NCBI GenBank assembly: GCA_033032175.1
Contig: CM065320.1
Span: 4,898,001-4,962,000 of the forward strand
DNA length: 64,000 nucleotides
Origin: Saturnia japonica
Taxonomy: Eukaryota; Arthropoda; Insecta; Lepidoptera; Saturniidae
Direction: 5' to 3'
Part shown: piece by piece, positions 23,200 to 36,400 of the stretch
How the letters are laid out: each line of letters opens with the position of its first letter
Numbering within the stretch: position 1 is the first letter of the stretch
Program-made: the position numbers and the translations under genes
Notes under the pieces: generated by a model
Databases searched by the model: none
What the model was told of the DNA's origin: nothing
Seen by the model: only the letters and a program-made list of their open reading frames with translations

Positions 23200-26100
23200 A
23201 CTTTGGCATGAATAATAAAATATTAGGTGATACGTCCAATGATCAAGCGGCTAGTCTGTTAAATCAATTGATGTTGGTATTAAATACAATAAACATTGTT
23301 TATTCTACGTTGCGAGGATAAAGGTTATAACTACGATGGGGTTGATCTATGCAAATTGCGTAAAAATCTCTAAAATTTAAGATTTAAAAAAGAGACGGAT
23401 GGCGAAAATCGTCAAGCAAACACCAACAAACCTTGAGTATATTTCACAACCCTGGCAAGAGTGAAATTACTAAGGAAAAGAAGAATCCTTATACTACGTT
23501 GATACACGTTGATAGTATTGTTTTTTATTAACCCTTCGTTGTTCAGTGACCACGATATACGATTAAAATAATGCAATCCGCTGTCTCAATTCCAGCTAAA
23601 GCCGAATAGTTTTATTTATGGACCCTCAATATTACTATCTACCATTATGTTCAGTACGTATACATACAGATAATTTTCAGTACGAATAGAAAGTGTATAT
23701 CCAGTTTTTGAAACTTAATCTTGAGAAAACAAAGTTATACGTATCTACTGGTTAACACCATTATGTCATGTTACGGACCGAGTCGCCTATGCCTTCTTTA
23801 CCATATTTATGTGTATACACAGTTATACGCTATCCATTGAACCACGCGCCTCTATCACTCTGCAAAAAATCTAATATTTCTTTCCTGTTTAATGTAAAGA
23901 TATCACTTTAAATTAAGTGAACAGCTTCATTGAAAGGAAAAACAGCTTAAGAATTTGGAACAGTATCAAGAAACGTTTTATGGAGCATCTTTACAAAACA
24001 TATTCGACGTATACCTACAAAGAACGTTGATAAATAGGCATCTAATAGACACTCACACAGCGATTTACCTCCATAAAAATATAAGACATTTAGGTACGTA
24101 TTTTACCTTTATAATAAAAGCGGACATCCCGGTTCTATTCACAGTAATATCCCGGTTAAATTATTCCGACACCCATAAACGGTGGCTGAAGGACTTTCGC
24201 AATTATGGTGGAACGATTTTTTTACTGTCCTTCGTAATGAGGGTAGCAAACATTGTTAATTTTTTTTGGATATGTGCCTAAAATACAAATAGTTACTCCC
24301 GGGGCTCAATATGACCAAATGTAAATCTCTGCAAGCAAATAAATGTTTTGTAAAATGTTTACCCCCACCCCACCGGAATACAACACCTGATAAATGATAG
24401 CTACGGGTGGTTTTATGAAAATGTGAAACGATAAAATTTTACCTACGTCACCCACGCGACAGGTTTTACAAAAAATGAGCGCGCTTACAGAATACAGTCG
24501 ACTATTTATTAACAAGTTGACATACTTTAGTTAAAGTTCTCGATTAAACATTTATTTCCTTACAAAAGATAATAAATAAACTTTCGACATCCGATTACAA
24601 AATAAGTACATTGTTAAAAAAATTCTTTTTATGTGAAGTATCATTATGGAGTCTACATGTGACACTTTCGTTTATTATCTGCTAGCAAACTGCCCCGGAT
24701 TTTCCCGGGTAGCAGAGCATATATTATGCCTACATTTTTTTGTCGTATAACATATAAGTCTATTGGTTCACGTGGCGCACGCCAGACTTAACGGAAATTT
24801 GACGATCTTCCTCGGCGGAAGGCCAGGAGAACGGAGCAACCGGTCTTCCGCGTAATGTGTCCGTTAACAGTAAGATAAACGTAATAAAATGTATTAGAAT
24901 TCAGTTCCGGAAGATCGGCGACTTTCTGACATTTTCAACAACCGTCATATTTCAGCCAATTTACATAAAACCTTAATTAATTATACACTTAAGCCTTTCT
25001 CGTGAATCACTTCTTACACTGACGAACAATAATTATTTAATTGATTGATAATATAGAAATATTTAAAATTATAATACGTTAACTCTTCATTTTTATCGAT
25101 ACCGTGTCACACCTATAAAACTAAAGAGAACAAGACATAAATATATTTAAAAGTTAAAATAATATCATAAATAGTACTATGATAATAAAATTTTACGAAA
25201 AGACAAGTGCATGAAAACTTTTAGCATCATATTATAAATAGTAAACTAACGACGTTATAGCAAAAGAACCCGGACCCCATCCGTCACTTTATTAAGTTCT
25301 AACTATATTAGCTTTTTATTCCATCCACGCTGAGACTAATGCCGAATTATCACGTCACTTTTCAAATGCTTTGCTTGTGTTACTTAAAGAACATTCTTAA
25401 TTTTTTATTTAAAAGAGTCCAAGAATACGCAAGACATTGAACTATACGTAATGTTAAAATCTAATAGTCTTGAAATCAACAATCTATGTCTATTAAATTA
25501 AATGTGTCAGCCTACAATATGCGATGTATGCATGCGACAATATATATTGTTTCGGAAACTTCCGTTTTTCTATTAACTTTTAATAATTTCTAAAGGCTAA
25601 ATAGAAGTAACTATGTATTATTGATAATATTAGATAGATAAAACATACAGTTTAATATATTGTTAATTTTTTCGATGACGTCCAAATATCTTTCTGCAGT
25701 TAGGGGGCATCCATTAATTAGGTGAGGCGTTTTTGACAATTTTCTGACTCTCCGCCCTCCTTCTGGTGAGATTTTGTGAGATTTAGCTGGACACTCTACC
25801 CCGGGGACCACATTTCACGTGAGATTTTAAAAAAATTGTAATTTCAGTGCATTTTCACTCAGGAGTTATTTAAACAACACAATTTGCATTATTATTTTTA
25901 TTTAAAACTAGTGAACACTAATAAAGCGTAGTATTTAAGATTGTTCAAATTGTAGTCTAAGATCACAGTGATAAAATTTAACAATAACATTCATAATGGA
26001 ACTATTAAAAGAATTATTTATATTATATTATAATAATAATTAATATTATTTTATTTATTTTTAATGTTTTGGTCGTTGCCAAAAGTATAATATATAATTT

Positions 26101-26220
26101 GGAGCTACGCCTTTTGTACTACAAAGAGTCGATATACACGTTAATTAAATATCCTTGTCTCCTTCGACATGTAGTCTACTTGTTGCCTATACTTATATAA
26201 AGTACAATATCTAGGCGAAT
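23200..26220. other. Long non-coding stretch, almost nothing recognised
   Basis: No coding region is supported. At 24682-24716, CTAGCAAACTGCCCCGGATTTTCCCGGG could be a reversed Helitron tail, but the preceding base is G, not A, and no 5' end was found. 24780-24870 is locally GC-rich (CTTCCTCGGCGGAAGGCCAGG) without an assignment. Open frames at 23955-24281 and 24306-24515 lack motifs. Confidence 0.3.
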
Positions 26221-26227
26221 AAATTTT

Positions 26228-26348
26228 GCTCGTGTCTTGTAAAAAAAAAAACTCGCCAGGTAAACTTAGAAAGTAAAACAGTATCTAAATATAACATTTC
26301 ATCCAAATCGTTAAAGCCGTTTTCGAAAAACCAATTACATATCTATAT
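26228..26348 (-). repeat. Dispersed repeat, family copy 3
   Basis: Reverse-complement match to 8005-8115: AGGTAAACTTAGAAAGTAAAA, ATTTCATCCAAATCGTTAAA, TTTTCGAAAAACCAATTACA. Confidence 0.5.
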
Positions 26349-26589
26349 ATTAGAATTTCTCATTTAATAGTATAAGAGAGAGAGATAGAATCAAATTGGT
26401 TGACTTCAACAGCATTCAAAGACACTGATAAAACTTCCAAAAAATTTCTTAATATACTTTATCCTTAAAAAATAATGATTTATGATGAGACACTTCCAAA
26501 AACACTCAAAAAAATTACCATTTAATTATATGTATAAGTAATACTAATTAATTTAATATTGAATTATGTGTAAAAGATTATTGTATGTA

Positions 26590-26879
26590 CCTGGTTGCGC
26601 GCGGGAGTAGTAATAATATGCGTAGTGAGTTATTGGGATTGCGCCACCTGGGGAGTTTGTTAGTAACTAATTACCGCGAGTTTTCCTAAGCGTGCTTCTA
26701 ACTCTCGGTCGATACCGCTTTACCGCTAGCTGCCTAGATGGCGACACATTATTTAGTACTTAGAAGCTACGTGATCTACGTCACACCCTCACCGCAGCGG
26801 CAGCAGCTACGCTTACGTCACACTCGCCCACGCGCTATCATCGCCACGCCCGCACCGCAGTCACTAGCAAGGTCTACAG
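26590..26879 (+). promoter_or_regulatory. GC-rich candidate promoter and untranslated leader exon
   Basis: This CpG-rich island in AT-rich surroundings ends in GTCTACAG|GTAAGT, an ideal splice donor (GT at 26880-26881). Inside are two TACGTCAC motifs (26774 and 26814 region), which resemble half or partial CRE sites. No long open frame fits, so it would be a non-coding first exon. A possible acceptor (CATTTCTCATTTCTTAG|T) lies 12 kb downstream at 38863-38879, just before the AMDHD2 start codon. That link is speculation. A transposon LTR or an unrelated transcript is equally possible. Confidence 0.35.
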
Positions 26880-27001
26880 GTAAGTGCACGTTCTTTTAAC
26901 TTATTGCCATTTTATTGCTACTTTCATGTGTTCATTCGCCCGCCCGCTCGCCTATGTGTATTTATTTCTAGTCTAGTTAGTGTCTCTTTAGTTTACCGCT
27001 T

Positions 27002-27076
27002 AGGAAGGCTATTTACACGCCTTTCTAATCCCCATTATATGTTCCCGCCGTAGGAGGGCTATTTACACGCCCTTCT
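27002..27076 (+). repeat. Pair of homologous hairpins, 50-bp spacing
   Basis: Copy 1: AGGAAGGC TATTTACAC GCCTTTCT (27002-27026). Copy 2: AGGAGGGC TATTTACAC GCCCTTCT (27052-27076). Both form an 8-bp stem (one G-T pair) with an identical 9-nt loop. The copies differ by one A-T to G-C exchange on both arms (27006/27022 versus 27056/27072), a compensatory change that keeps the stem. They lie downstream of the candidate splice donor at 26880. Confidence 0.6.
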
Positions 27077-27084
27077 GCTACCCC

Positions 27085-30000
27085 AGTACCTAAGTATAGA
27101 AATTACTGAAATTACTCAAAATGACGCGGCCGATAGTTTGTAGTTACAGAAAAGATATCATAATATGTAATATATAAGTTAATATATAAATAAGGTAATT
27201 AAGGACGAAGAGCTGAAACAATGCTTTAAAAATTGTTGAGGTGAGTTCATTACTCATAATCAAAATTGGTTGATTCTTGCCTACTTTATCTTCACAGAAA
27301 TAATTTTATTCGCGAATATACTGGGCTCATAGTTCAATTGTTAAATCAAGCTTTTATTTAGCGTACATTTCATCTGCCTTTAATCTCGATAATGTGCTTG
27401 ATCTCACAAGCATTTCTCTCAGAATATATTTTCATTCGCGCTATTTAGGTATAAATAAGGCAAATGTTGAAATGCTACTACGGCATGTGAAATTGTAATT
27501 AACTTTATTATTTTACAGTAAAAATACGTGAAGAATTTATTCTATTATTTTAGTCCTATATATCACGTTTATTTTCATACCTAAAATTACCAGACCCCGA
27601 GGCGGGGTTCATTTAATCCATCGTGTTACGATTATTTAATGTAATTCTATTAATTGAGTAAACCCGACAAATATAGACTGTCCAAATATTATGTTTTGTA
27701 ATTTAGTCATTGGTCACGCATAATAAAAATCTGTTTTATGAGTAAAAATACAAATGGATGAAGAAATATTGTAATAGCGGTCTTGTAAAAATCTTTTTAC
27801 AGGCCGATGGATGCATTTTTTTTTTTTATGACGGCCAGCTTCCTTATAAATCAATAAACACTTTTGAATCACTACGCAGAATATACGTAAAATATGTATA
27901 ATCATTTTATAGTTACCTATCAGAGATACAGAGGTGGTAATAAATACTTATATTTCGATAATTTTTGTATAGGAGTCTAATTTGACTACGTGGATTCGGC
28001 CGCGTGAAATTGTTATTTTTGAGGTTTCATAATAAAATGTTTAAATTGTATATCTCAAACATGGTGATATAAATTTATATTGAAAATAAATGTTTAACAA
28101 CGAATTAAATTAATGAAAATACGGCAATTGTGTGACATTTACGATACTTTAAAAAATATTGAAGATTAGAAAATTGAGAATTAAAATGAATTAAATTTAC
28201 GTAAAGCATCTTTGGTAAGACAAGGGCACAATTGAGACCTTCGGCGAGACAAGGGCTCAATAGTTAAAAATATTTAAAATGAGTTACGTACGTCTATGTT
28301 CGTTAAAAACATCCTTTTATCTGGATAAACAAAGACGCTTCTAAAACGTGTAAGGCATATTTCACGCAAAGAACAATTATTTCAGAGCAATATTAGCAGA
28401 ATAAATGTTTATTCCGAAAAATAACAAAACATGCAGTTATGCCCTTGTGTTACCGAAGGTGCAATTATTAAAATAAAACTATGTTAAATTAAAGAAAAAA
28501 CCCAAATGAAAGGATACTGAACATGCATTTACACATATTTTTAACACGCTTTTATTAACTTGACTTCGTCAATTTTAACCTGCTTCTGATTATCGTATGA
28601 AAATTAAACTTCAGATAGCAAAACTACACTTTGATATCTTGGAGCTAATCTGAAGATGGAGGTAGGAGGTGGATAGTGTAACTCTTCTGTGACTACTTGC
28701 AAACTCCTCGAGTTTAGGCTCATATGATTTGTTTTGACGTGTCCAATAGAGTGTGCTTGGTAAAGAGGATGTGGTGATGGAGTCAGGAGATATTTTATAA
28801 CTTTTAGTACATGATAATAATGTGCTTTTATTTGTTTTTTTAAAGTACATACTTTTATTTTAAAATAAACTAATTATGTCTTATATAGTTAGTTACCTGT
28901 TATATTACGATATTTTCACCAATCGCTCCTACTATGATTAGCTCTATGGTCTGAAGTAAATGTAAATATTTTCTTGATTTATCCTAAAGTGTAATTAGTT
29001 TAGTTAATGTATAATAGTTTTCTAATTTTCATGCAATAAAATTTTAAGTTAAAAAAATTGATTTTATTGTAAGCACTTCAATGCGTCTACAAAAATTTAC
29101 CGGCTGCATTCACATAGGTACTTTTCTTTAAAAAAATCGTTAGAAATAAACAGATAACAGAAACATGCGTTGGAAAGTGCCACTGAAATACATACTCTTT
29201 GTAAAAAAAAAAATTTTTTAAAGTAAGAATATAATTTTACACAATATGAATATTTAATCATAGCTGCTAACACAAACAGAACAAAAAAGTTAGGAGTCAG
29301 TTCGTGACAGTGACTTATGCGTAGTCTCCGTTTTCGCCGCCTTTCCGCGATTGTCGCTAGCTTGAGCTCATCTTGAATTGTAAGCTGAATTTATTTTCGG
29401 CAGTGGCCACTTCATTCTTTCCATCGCCTCGGGAATTAAATTCATCCTTGGTTTTTTCGCTTTGCAATTAAACATTTCTGTATTCCAAGGATATATTTAA
29501 TATTCCAGATATTTGTGTAAGTATAGCTAAATAATGTATATTATATTAATTAAAATATATTTGAAAGAAATAGCTAGTAGGTGGTATTTATAGCATTTAT
29601 CAGAAACTATATATTTTACTTGACGAGCAATGAGAACTAAAAATCTCTTGTAATTTTGAAGACTTTCATTAGAAAGCTCGGGTTGTGGACGTCACATCTC
29701 ATGCCAATCTCATTCAAATAAATAGTAGGCTAGAGCGATTTATTAGATTCAGGTACATTTGGTTCTGATAAAAATATTTTCTAAAAAAATCTATATAGTA
29801 CATATAGGTAAAGTAAAGTCGCTTCCCGCTGTCTGTCCCTATGTACGCTTAGATCTTTTAAACTACGCAACAGATTTTAATGAAGTTCTCACTACCATTT
29901 CGAGAATTTTTACGGAAGGTTTATATATATTCAATACCTTCCAATTAAGTTTGTGTATAGTAAAGAAAATTCAATTATTTTTAATCTAGTCCTCAAAATA

Positions 30001-30370
30001 TTGTTGTAAAGAATTTAAGTTCTTCAAAAATCTTAGAGAAAAGTCCGCGATGCCATATTATGTCTATCTCGTAAAGTTGAGCCACAGTAACCATTTTTAT
30101 CTTCAACATAATAATTTTAAAAGATATTACATTTTTTGCGAAGCTAATTTATACAATTCAGTATTAATCTTTATCCAGATAAGTTGACTTGGTTATTTAA
30201 TGTAGATTAAAATTGTGCTTTACAATTTTCTATGTTTATAATGTATGTTATGTTTATCTAAATTGAATGCCGTAGAAGATATTACGAATTCAAAATTACG
30301 AGCGATCTAAAAAAATCCCTCTCAGCAAAATCGGTCGTGGTCGGTTGGCCGGCACTCCCCACCTATGATG
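27085..30370. other. Long non-coding stretch, nothing firm
   Basis: AT-rich. A moderately GC-rich island at about 29285-29440 (GTCTCCGTTTTCGCCGCCTTT, then CAGTGGCCACTTCATTC) has no coding potential and might be regulatory. The open frames in this stretch lack motifs. Confidence 0.3.
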
Positions 30371-30379
30371 AACTTTGCG

Positions 30380-31330
30380 TCACGAGCTAAGCACACTATT
30401 TGTAAATATGAAGTTACATAACATACCATCACATCTGTATTCCCGAAGTATTAGGCATAGGTGTACAGTCTCCATCCTACAGAAGACTGCAGCCAAATAA
30501 TCTAGTGTTATGCACCTGAGGTAAGTAGGGCTCCTAAACTCTTTAAAGACAAGATCCCCTTGGCCACCGAGCCTAAATATCTCTGTGTGACCCTCGATAA
30601 AAAGCTTACCTTCGACTCTCATGTCCGTACCGTTAGGAACAGAGCCGCAATGGTCATAGGTCGACTACAGCCCCTGACTGTTAGCAAAATGTCCTTGAGA
30701 CACAAGCTTACTCCATACAAAACGTGTGTCCGGCCGATTATGACATATAGTTGCGCCGCACTCGCACATATGTCAACATACAATATTCATACATTCCAAG
30801 TCCTCCAAACGCGATTCTTACGAAAAATAAACAAAGCCCCCTTGGTACGTTTGACAGCAAGGCCTCTATAGAGATATGGAACTTCCCTCAGTCGAATCGT
30901 ACATCAAATACCTCTCGAGATCATATTTCGACGCCGCGACTTACACCCTAACACCGAACGTCCCCCGCGAACAACGCCGGCCGCGGAATATCTTTACCGA
31001 TCCCGTTGATAAGATCTAGGAATTAAACAAATACTACTCCACCGTCTCTCCAAATAGAGCGTGCTCGCGCCCACGCCCGCGGAACCACCGTTCCCTCCGC
31101 AGAGGCCAGGCGGCTAACTTCGGTCCCGCACACCCATCGCCGCGACCTCCCTCTCTCGCGGCTACTCAAGCTTAGGTCTATTCCTCGGTATGAAACTCAA
31201 GTCTGGCAACCGCCCGCGCGATACAGGTGACACTGCACTTGCAATCACTTAGCTATCCACACAACACCATTACACACAATATGTTCATACATACGAGCAC
31301 ACCACACAGGTACATAGGTTCTGTAAGGAA
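30380..31330 (+). pseudogene. Jockey-like LINE, ORF2 C-terminal and 3' part
   Basis: Frame at 30537-30871 gives LFKDKIPLATEPKYLCVTLD, KKLTFDSHVRTVRNRAAMVI, LRHKLTPYKTCVRPIMTYSC and HTFQVLQTRFLRKI, the thumb region after the reverse transcriptase of Jockey-clade elements. A frameshift near 30840 leads to a second frame (SIEIWNFPQSNRT). The C-rich downstream part to about 31240 fits the Jockey ORF2 tail (near its end, a TATGAAACTCAAGTCTGGCA segment). The catalytic RT motifs are absent, as in 5'-truncated copies. Confidence 0.75.
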
Positions 31331-31334
31331 CCTT

Positions 31335-31680
31335 TTTTTCATTTGTACGCTGGTTAGTGTAGACCATATTTCAGACCACTAAATACATATACACATATTC
31401 CTTCCTTCCTTACAGAAGGCAGGGACATGTATATATGTATATGTCAGTTTAGCTCGAATCTTATGGTTAGCGAATCATTCAGATCGCGACTTCATTGCAA
31501 TCGCGGCAACAGTCCAAGTCGAGGTCCGGCCACTTTGGCACCCTTGAGCGCTTGTTGCCCACGCTTTCGCGACTGAGTGCCTTGAGCGCTCGCCCCCAAG
31601 CCCGGTAAAGCTGTAAAAGCTATCGGCGGCTCTGTTTTTGGATAGGGCCCCTCAGGCTAACAGTAAGGTCAGTTATTAAA
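31335..31680 (+). repeat. Probable LINE untranslated remnant
   Basis: GC-rich segment following the Jockey relic. GGTAAAGCTGTAAAAGCTAT and GGGCCCCTCAGGCTAACAGTA at 31605-31665 recur near 3625-3690. A poly(T) run follows at 31680-31694. I cannot say whether it is a LINE leader or trailer. Confidence 0.4.
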
Positions 31681-32007
31681 TTTTTTTTTTTTAAAGTAGG
31701 GCTACCAGATCTCCTTGGAAAAGAGGGGATTCAAGGTCGGCAATGCAATAGTGATACTTATGGTACAACAGCCGTCCGTAGGCCTTTGTTTAAAAATTAA
31801 AAATTTGTGAAATTTTCTTTATTTACTAACATTCCCTACCTTTATACACTGTGATTGACTAAACTAAGTATAATTTAATATTAAAATATATAACGTGACT
31901 ATATTACAGCATCGTTTTTATGAAATCATCAAAAACATAAAAGATACCTATCTATATTTTATAGAAAGCGTGTTAAATATATATTATCCTATCAACTATT
32001 TTGGGCC

Positions 32008-32222
32008 ATCCAGACTAAATATTTGGGTTTAACTCTTGACAATACTTTTAGTTTCAGGGCATATGTCCGTAGAGTCCGGAACAAGGCCGCTATGGTGTTG
32101 GCTCGCTTGCATCCTCTACTATACTCGGTATGCAAATGCTCTCAGACATAAGCTTACACTCTACAAGACATATATCCTTCCGATCCTAACGTACAGTTGT
32201 GTAGTCTTCGCTGATATGGTGA
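32008..32222 (+). pseudogene. Second Jockey-like LINE fragment
   Basis: TKYLGLTLDNTFSFRAYVRR and VRNKAAMVLARLHPLL are followed, after a frameshift, by LRHKLTLYKTYILPILTYSC and VVFADMV. These align with the relic at 30537-30790 but are clearly a separate copy. Confidence 0.7.
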
Positions 32223-32229
32223 AACGTAC

Positions 32230-32815
32230 TGCGATACACAGTAAACAATGTAATAACAACCAAAAGAAAAAAAGACTTACCTCGCCAGGAGCGGGCGGCG
32301 ACCTTGACCTTGCCCCGTCGACCTGTCGAATGTGAGGTATTTGTGTTTGTGGAGTGAACTATATATATGTGTGAGTGTCAGCCGCAGATACTACAACATC
32401 AGGGGCACTATCACTCAAGCAATCAGTTCAGCAAAACTCCTGGTACACCAACTCAAGTTATACAAAATAACATTTATCACCATGTATCAAAACACTCGGT
32501 GGACTATAACGTAGCGCTTCACCGAACGTCAGTAATGACGTCGCGCATACAACCAACAAATGCGAGCTCACGGTATCAAAACAGAAAGCGGTCTCTGACA
32601 TAACGCTTCACCGAACGTCCGGAATGATGTAGCGCTGGTAGCTTCATAACACCACACGCGGGAGTACTATAGTATAGCACTCAGCGGTCTGTTGCGTGAC
32701 GAGCAGAGCCGTCAGACGAACGCGAGGGGCGGAGCGCCTGCGCAGAACGATTGCCCCCGCGCATACAATACGCCAAGCACAGCGATCGCGGCATCGTACG
32801 ATGCGACTATGAACT
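32230..32815. other. Unassigned stretch between two transposon relics
   Basis: Includes the phrases AGCGCTTCACCGAACGTCAGTAATGACGTCGCGC (32511 onward) and ACGCTTCACCGAACGTCCGGAATGATGTAGCGC (32601 onward), a direct repeat of about 33 bp spaced 90 bp apart. Origin unknown, perhaps a transposon untranslated region. The overlapping open frames have no domain. Confidence 0.35.
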
Positions 32816-32819
32816 TATT

Positions 32820-33400
32820 CCAAACACATTCAATGCACTGGCATAAAAAGGGTACACCACCGCCAAAGAAATTCAAAGTGTCGGAGTCGTCTGGAAAGTT
32901 GATGGCTAATGTGTTTTGGGATTGTGAGGGGATAATACTGACTGATTACAAATAAAAGGGAAAGGCCATAACCGGCTACGCAACGATACTAGAAAAAAGT
33001 TAATGGAGGCCATCAAGAAAAAGCGTCGAGGAAAATTTACCAAAGATGTGTTGCTATTGCAAGACAACGCGCCGGTTCACAAGAGCAGAGATGCAATAGC
33101 GAATCTGCACACGCATGGCTTCGAATCACTAGTCCACCTACCCTACAGTCCAGATCTGGCAACAAGTTTTTTTTATTTGTTTCCCGATTTAAAAAAAAAA
33201 CTTAAATGGAAGGAAGTTTTCCGACGACAATGGGGTAAAGAAGGCAATTTTGGCTCATTTTGAGGCAAAAGATTAAAAATATTTTTACGATGGTTTACAA
33301 AAATTAATTCATAGATCTAATAAATGTATTCAGCTTAAGGGATTATATTGAAACGGAAAATGGTTTATTGTTTCATTTCCAACCCTTCAATTCCACGATC
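32820..33400 (+). pseudogene. Second mariner transposase relic, C-terminal half
   Basis: MHWHKKGTPPPKKFKVSES, then KLMANVFWDCEGIILTDYK, a stop, KGKAITG, a frameshift, then KKKRRGKFTKDVLLLQDNAP, VHKSRDA, VHLPYSPDLATSFFYLFPD. This is the catalytic half of a mariner DD34D transposase. The second catalytic Asp (LQDNAP) remains. The third, normally in APSDYHLF, is replaced (ATSFFYLF). The first third of the protein is missing. It belongs to a different mariner lineage from the 13 kb copy, judging by LQDNAPVH versus LQHDNAPSH. Confidence 0.8.
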
Positions 33401-33404
33401 TTTT

Positions 33405-36400
33405 GGACCTCCCCTCGTATATGAGTTTCAAAGTCAAAACCAAAAATATTTTATTTAATTATGGCTATAAGAAGGCACTTATGAATGTAAAATATTACTA
33501 CCGGTTCGAAAAATATCCCAGTCATAAAGAGCAACATCGGGTTTAGGTATCTATATTTTTTTAAATATAATATTTTTTTATCGTTTATAAGTTTAGTGTT
33601 ATGGCCAAAATTTCATCTGATGTTTAGTGGCAATTAGGTGCTAGGCGGCAGATTTTCAACTTGGGGAGTAACTAGCCAAGCGAGCATTTGAAAATACCCT
33701 ATCACCGTGCTACGATATCATCACTGTGTTTTCCTTCATCGAACGCTCAGACAGCAGAGATACCGTTATTTCGTCATCGGGGTTTTAAATTGCTTTGCGC
33801 TATATTATTGAATGGTTGTCTAAATTGCTCAGTGACCAATACCTAACTAAACTTAATAATAATTATTATTAAATCATTATTGTTATTATTAAATTGCTCA
33901 GTGATCATAAAGGCACATACCTAAATACACTTAAAAAGCACATTCACAACATAAAATTTTTAAATGAACCCTCAAATTATACCGATGCGCCTATACCCTA
34001 AACGATTGGTGCAGAATATAACCTAGTAAATATTTTACTCTGCTACTACCGTTGCGTAAGGTTGTATTTCGTGATGAAAAAAATAATACAAGTTTGCCGC
34101 AGGCTAAAGCTTGTATTCATTCACGTTGTATGTAACAACAAAAATATAATTGGATCTAGTATGTTCATTCTACGAAAGCGGTTTTCATTTCTCAATTTTT
34201 TGCAAAAACATGTTTTTAATAACTTTTTATTCTGTCTAATTACATAATAAAAAAGAATAAGAAAATATACATAAATTATGTTATTTATTATTTTAAATAT
34301 ATCGTAATAATTTAATATAATTTATGTATTAGGTGACTTAATATAAATGCACATGAATGAATTGAAAATAAATATATTATTTATACTATAATATAATCGT
34401 AAGCAGTTTTACCGAATAAACAAAGCTTTTATTTGTAAGGAACAGTAAAAGCATGAAAGTTGTTTCAGCAGTGCTACTACTCACATTAGCAATCCATAAA
34501 ATACCTACATGGCGACGAACATAATATTTTCATACAAAAAGTTTATAACACTGGAAGACTTTCATTTACTTTCTTAAAGATAAAACTTATTAACCTATTA
34601 TAAAATAACGGAGTTCTTAGAACAGAACTAATTAATTACGATAATGTACATTCACCTGTTGTAATGACAATATTATTCACTTGAGCCGTCACTGTGAAAT
34701 AACAATAATCCTGTAATCACGCGTATGTTAACATTACGCGTTACAAGGTTCGCGACAATTTAGTACGGCAGCTTCAGGATAACGTTTAACGTAATACGCG
34801 CCGCAGCGGGAACTCGACTGTCGTAAGCTCATAGTACGGAATACATGTTTCATTCCCGTACCACAGGACCGCGCAGGCGCGCCGGTATCCACCACGCCGC
34901 GGGTCGTCAAATCGTAATAATCGCCAATATGGTCTTAAAACAAATACCTACCTATCTTATCGTATTTTAAACCGATTTCATATCGAAGCAGCGTTCTTTA
35001 ATTATGAAAAGTAATAAAATAGCATCATTTTTTTTTTGTTTTACTTTTAATTGATTGTATCTTTATGAGTCTAAGGCTGAAATTTAAACAGCGTACTCAG
35101 ACTTATCTCAGCATTAAGTTCCGAAATTAAAATTTATAGTTTCAAGTCATCGAATTCGACAACTTACGGAAAACTTGAGAAATAGACGATTAAAAAGAAT
35201 AGTGTAGCATAATAGTGACCTAACAGTGACTTTATATACTTTTTAAATTATCTTTATTGCTTGATTCTCATTGGTTTATATTATACTACATAGAAATGAC
35301 TGTTTCTATAACGTACTACGTTTGTAAATGTTTTATCATTTTTACCGTTTGCAGTTTTTTGTTTAATTCAACAAAATTATTTCAAGCGAATCGACGTTAC
35401 AAATACAAAATGCATTAGAAATTACAATGATCATGTTTATATCCAATGATTATATTTGCATGTTTCTAAGCGTAAAAAACGTTTTGTTACATATTGGTTC
35501 AAACTTTTTTTTTTTTAATTTTATTTACTAATAATCTTTAAATTTGAAATCGCCAATACATCGTTGACTAGCGTGCTGGTTAAGTACGTACCTTCCTTCA
35601 GGAAGATGTCTTTGCCCATAAGTTGTCCAGCAGGCTGATATTATTATTGATCAACTTCTGATAGATACGATAATTGATCCTTCAACACGAATAAAATAGC
35701 AGGCACAAGCTAGTTAGGGAATAAATAACAAAATAAAACCTGTAGTGGAAGTCGAACCTAAGAAGGTAACAAATAAAAACTTTATTTTATATGCCTGTTA
35801 ACCGAATTAAATAAATTCGAACGTGCGCGGCACTCTAAAACAACTTTTATTACTGAGATTATTTTATTTATTACTAGCTGGGCGTAATTTTTTTTTTATC
35901 TCGTGATAAAAGTTATGGTATATTCCACGATACGATTTGTACGTCAAATTTCATCAAACTACCTAATATAATTAAACATTCATTGAAATTGGGTCATTTA
36001 TTATTCCCCACTTCAAGTTGTGTTACCAATTTTATAAAAAATCGTTTTTTAGTATTTATTTACTTTGGTTTACAATTTTCACCGGTATATAAAAGTAAGC
36101 TACAAATTGACCCAGGATATAACAACCTTGAAAAATAATATAATATACCTACAAAGATTGGTACATTTAAAGTATATTAGGCAGCAAAGAATGCTGGTCG
36201 ATTATGAAAAATGCGATAACTCAAAGGAGCTTGTGGAAAGCGCTTGCGATGCATCCACACGTTTCTACGTATAAATAAATATCCGATAAATAACTGAAAA
36301 AAAAAACATTTTCATAAATGTCGGAAAAACGCATTTTTATCCTTATTTATGCATTAAATTATTACTTACCTGCACTTCTTTACATAGCTTGATATTGAGC

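Noticed and set aside
24682..24716. Confident Helitron end
   Set aside because: CTAG and a GC hairpin are present, but the preceding base is G rather than A and no matching 5' end or family copy was found.
32692..32955. Host gene of 87 codons
   Set aside because: Its C-terminal half is mariner transposase (KKFKVSES, VFWDCEGIILTDY); the N-terminal part has no family resemblance and is chance read-in.
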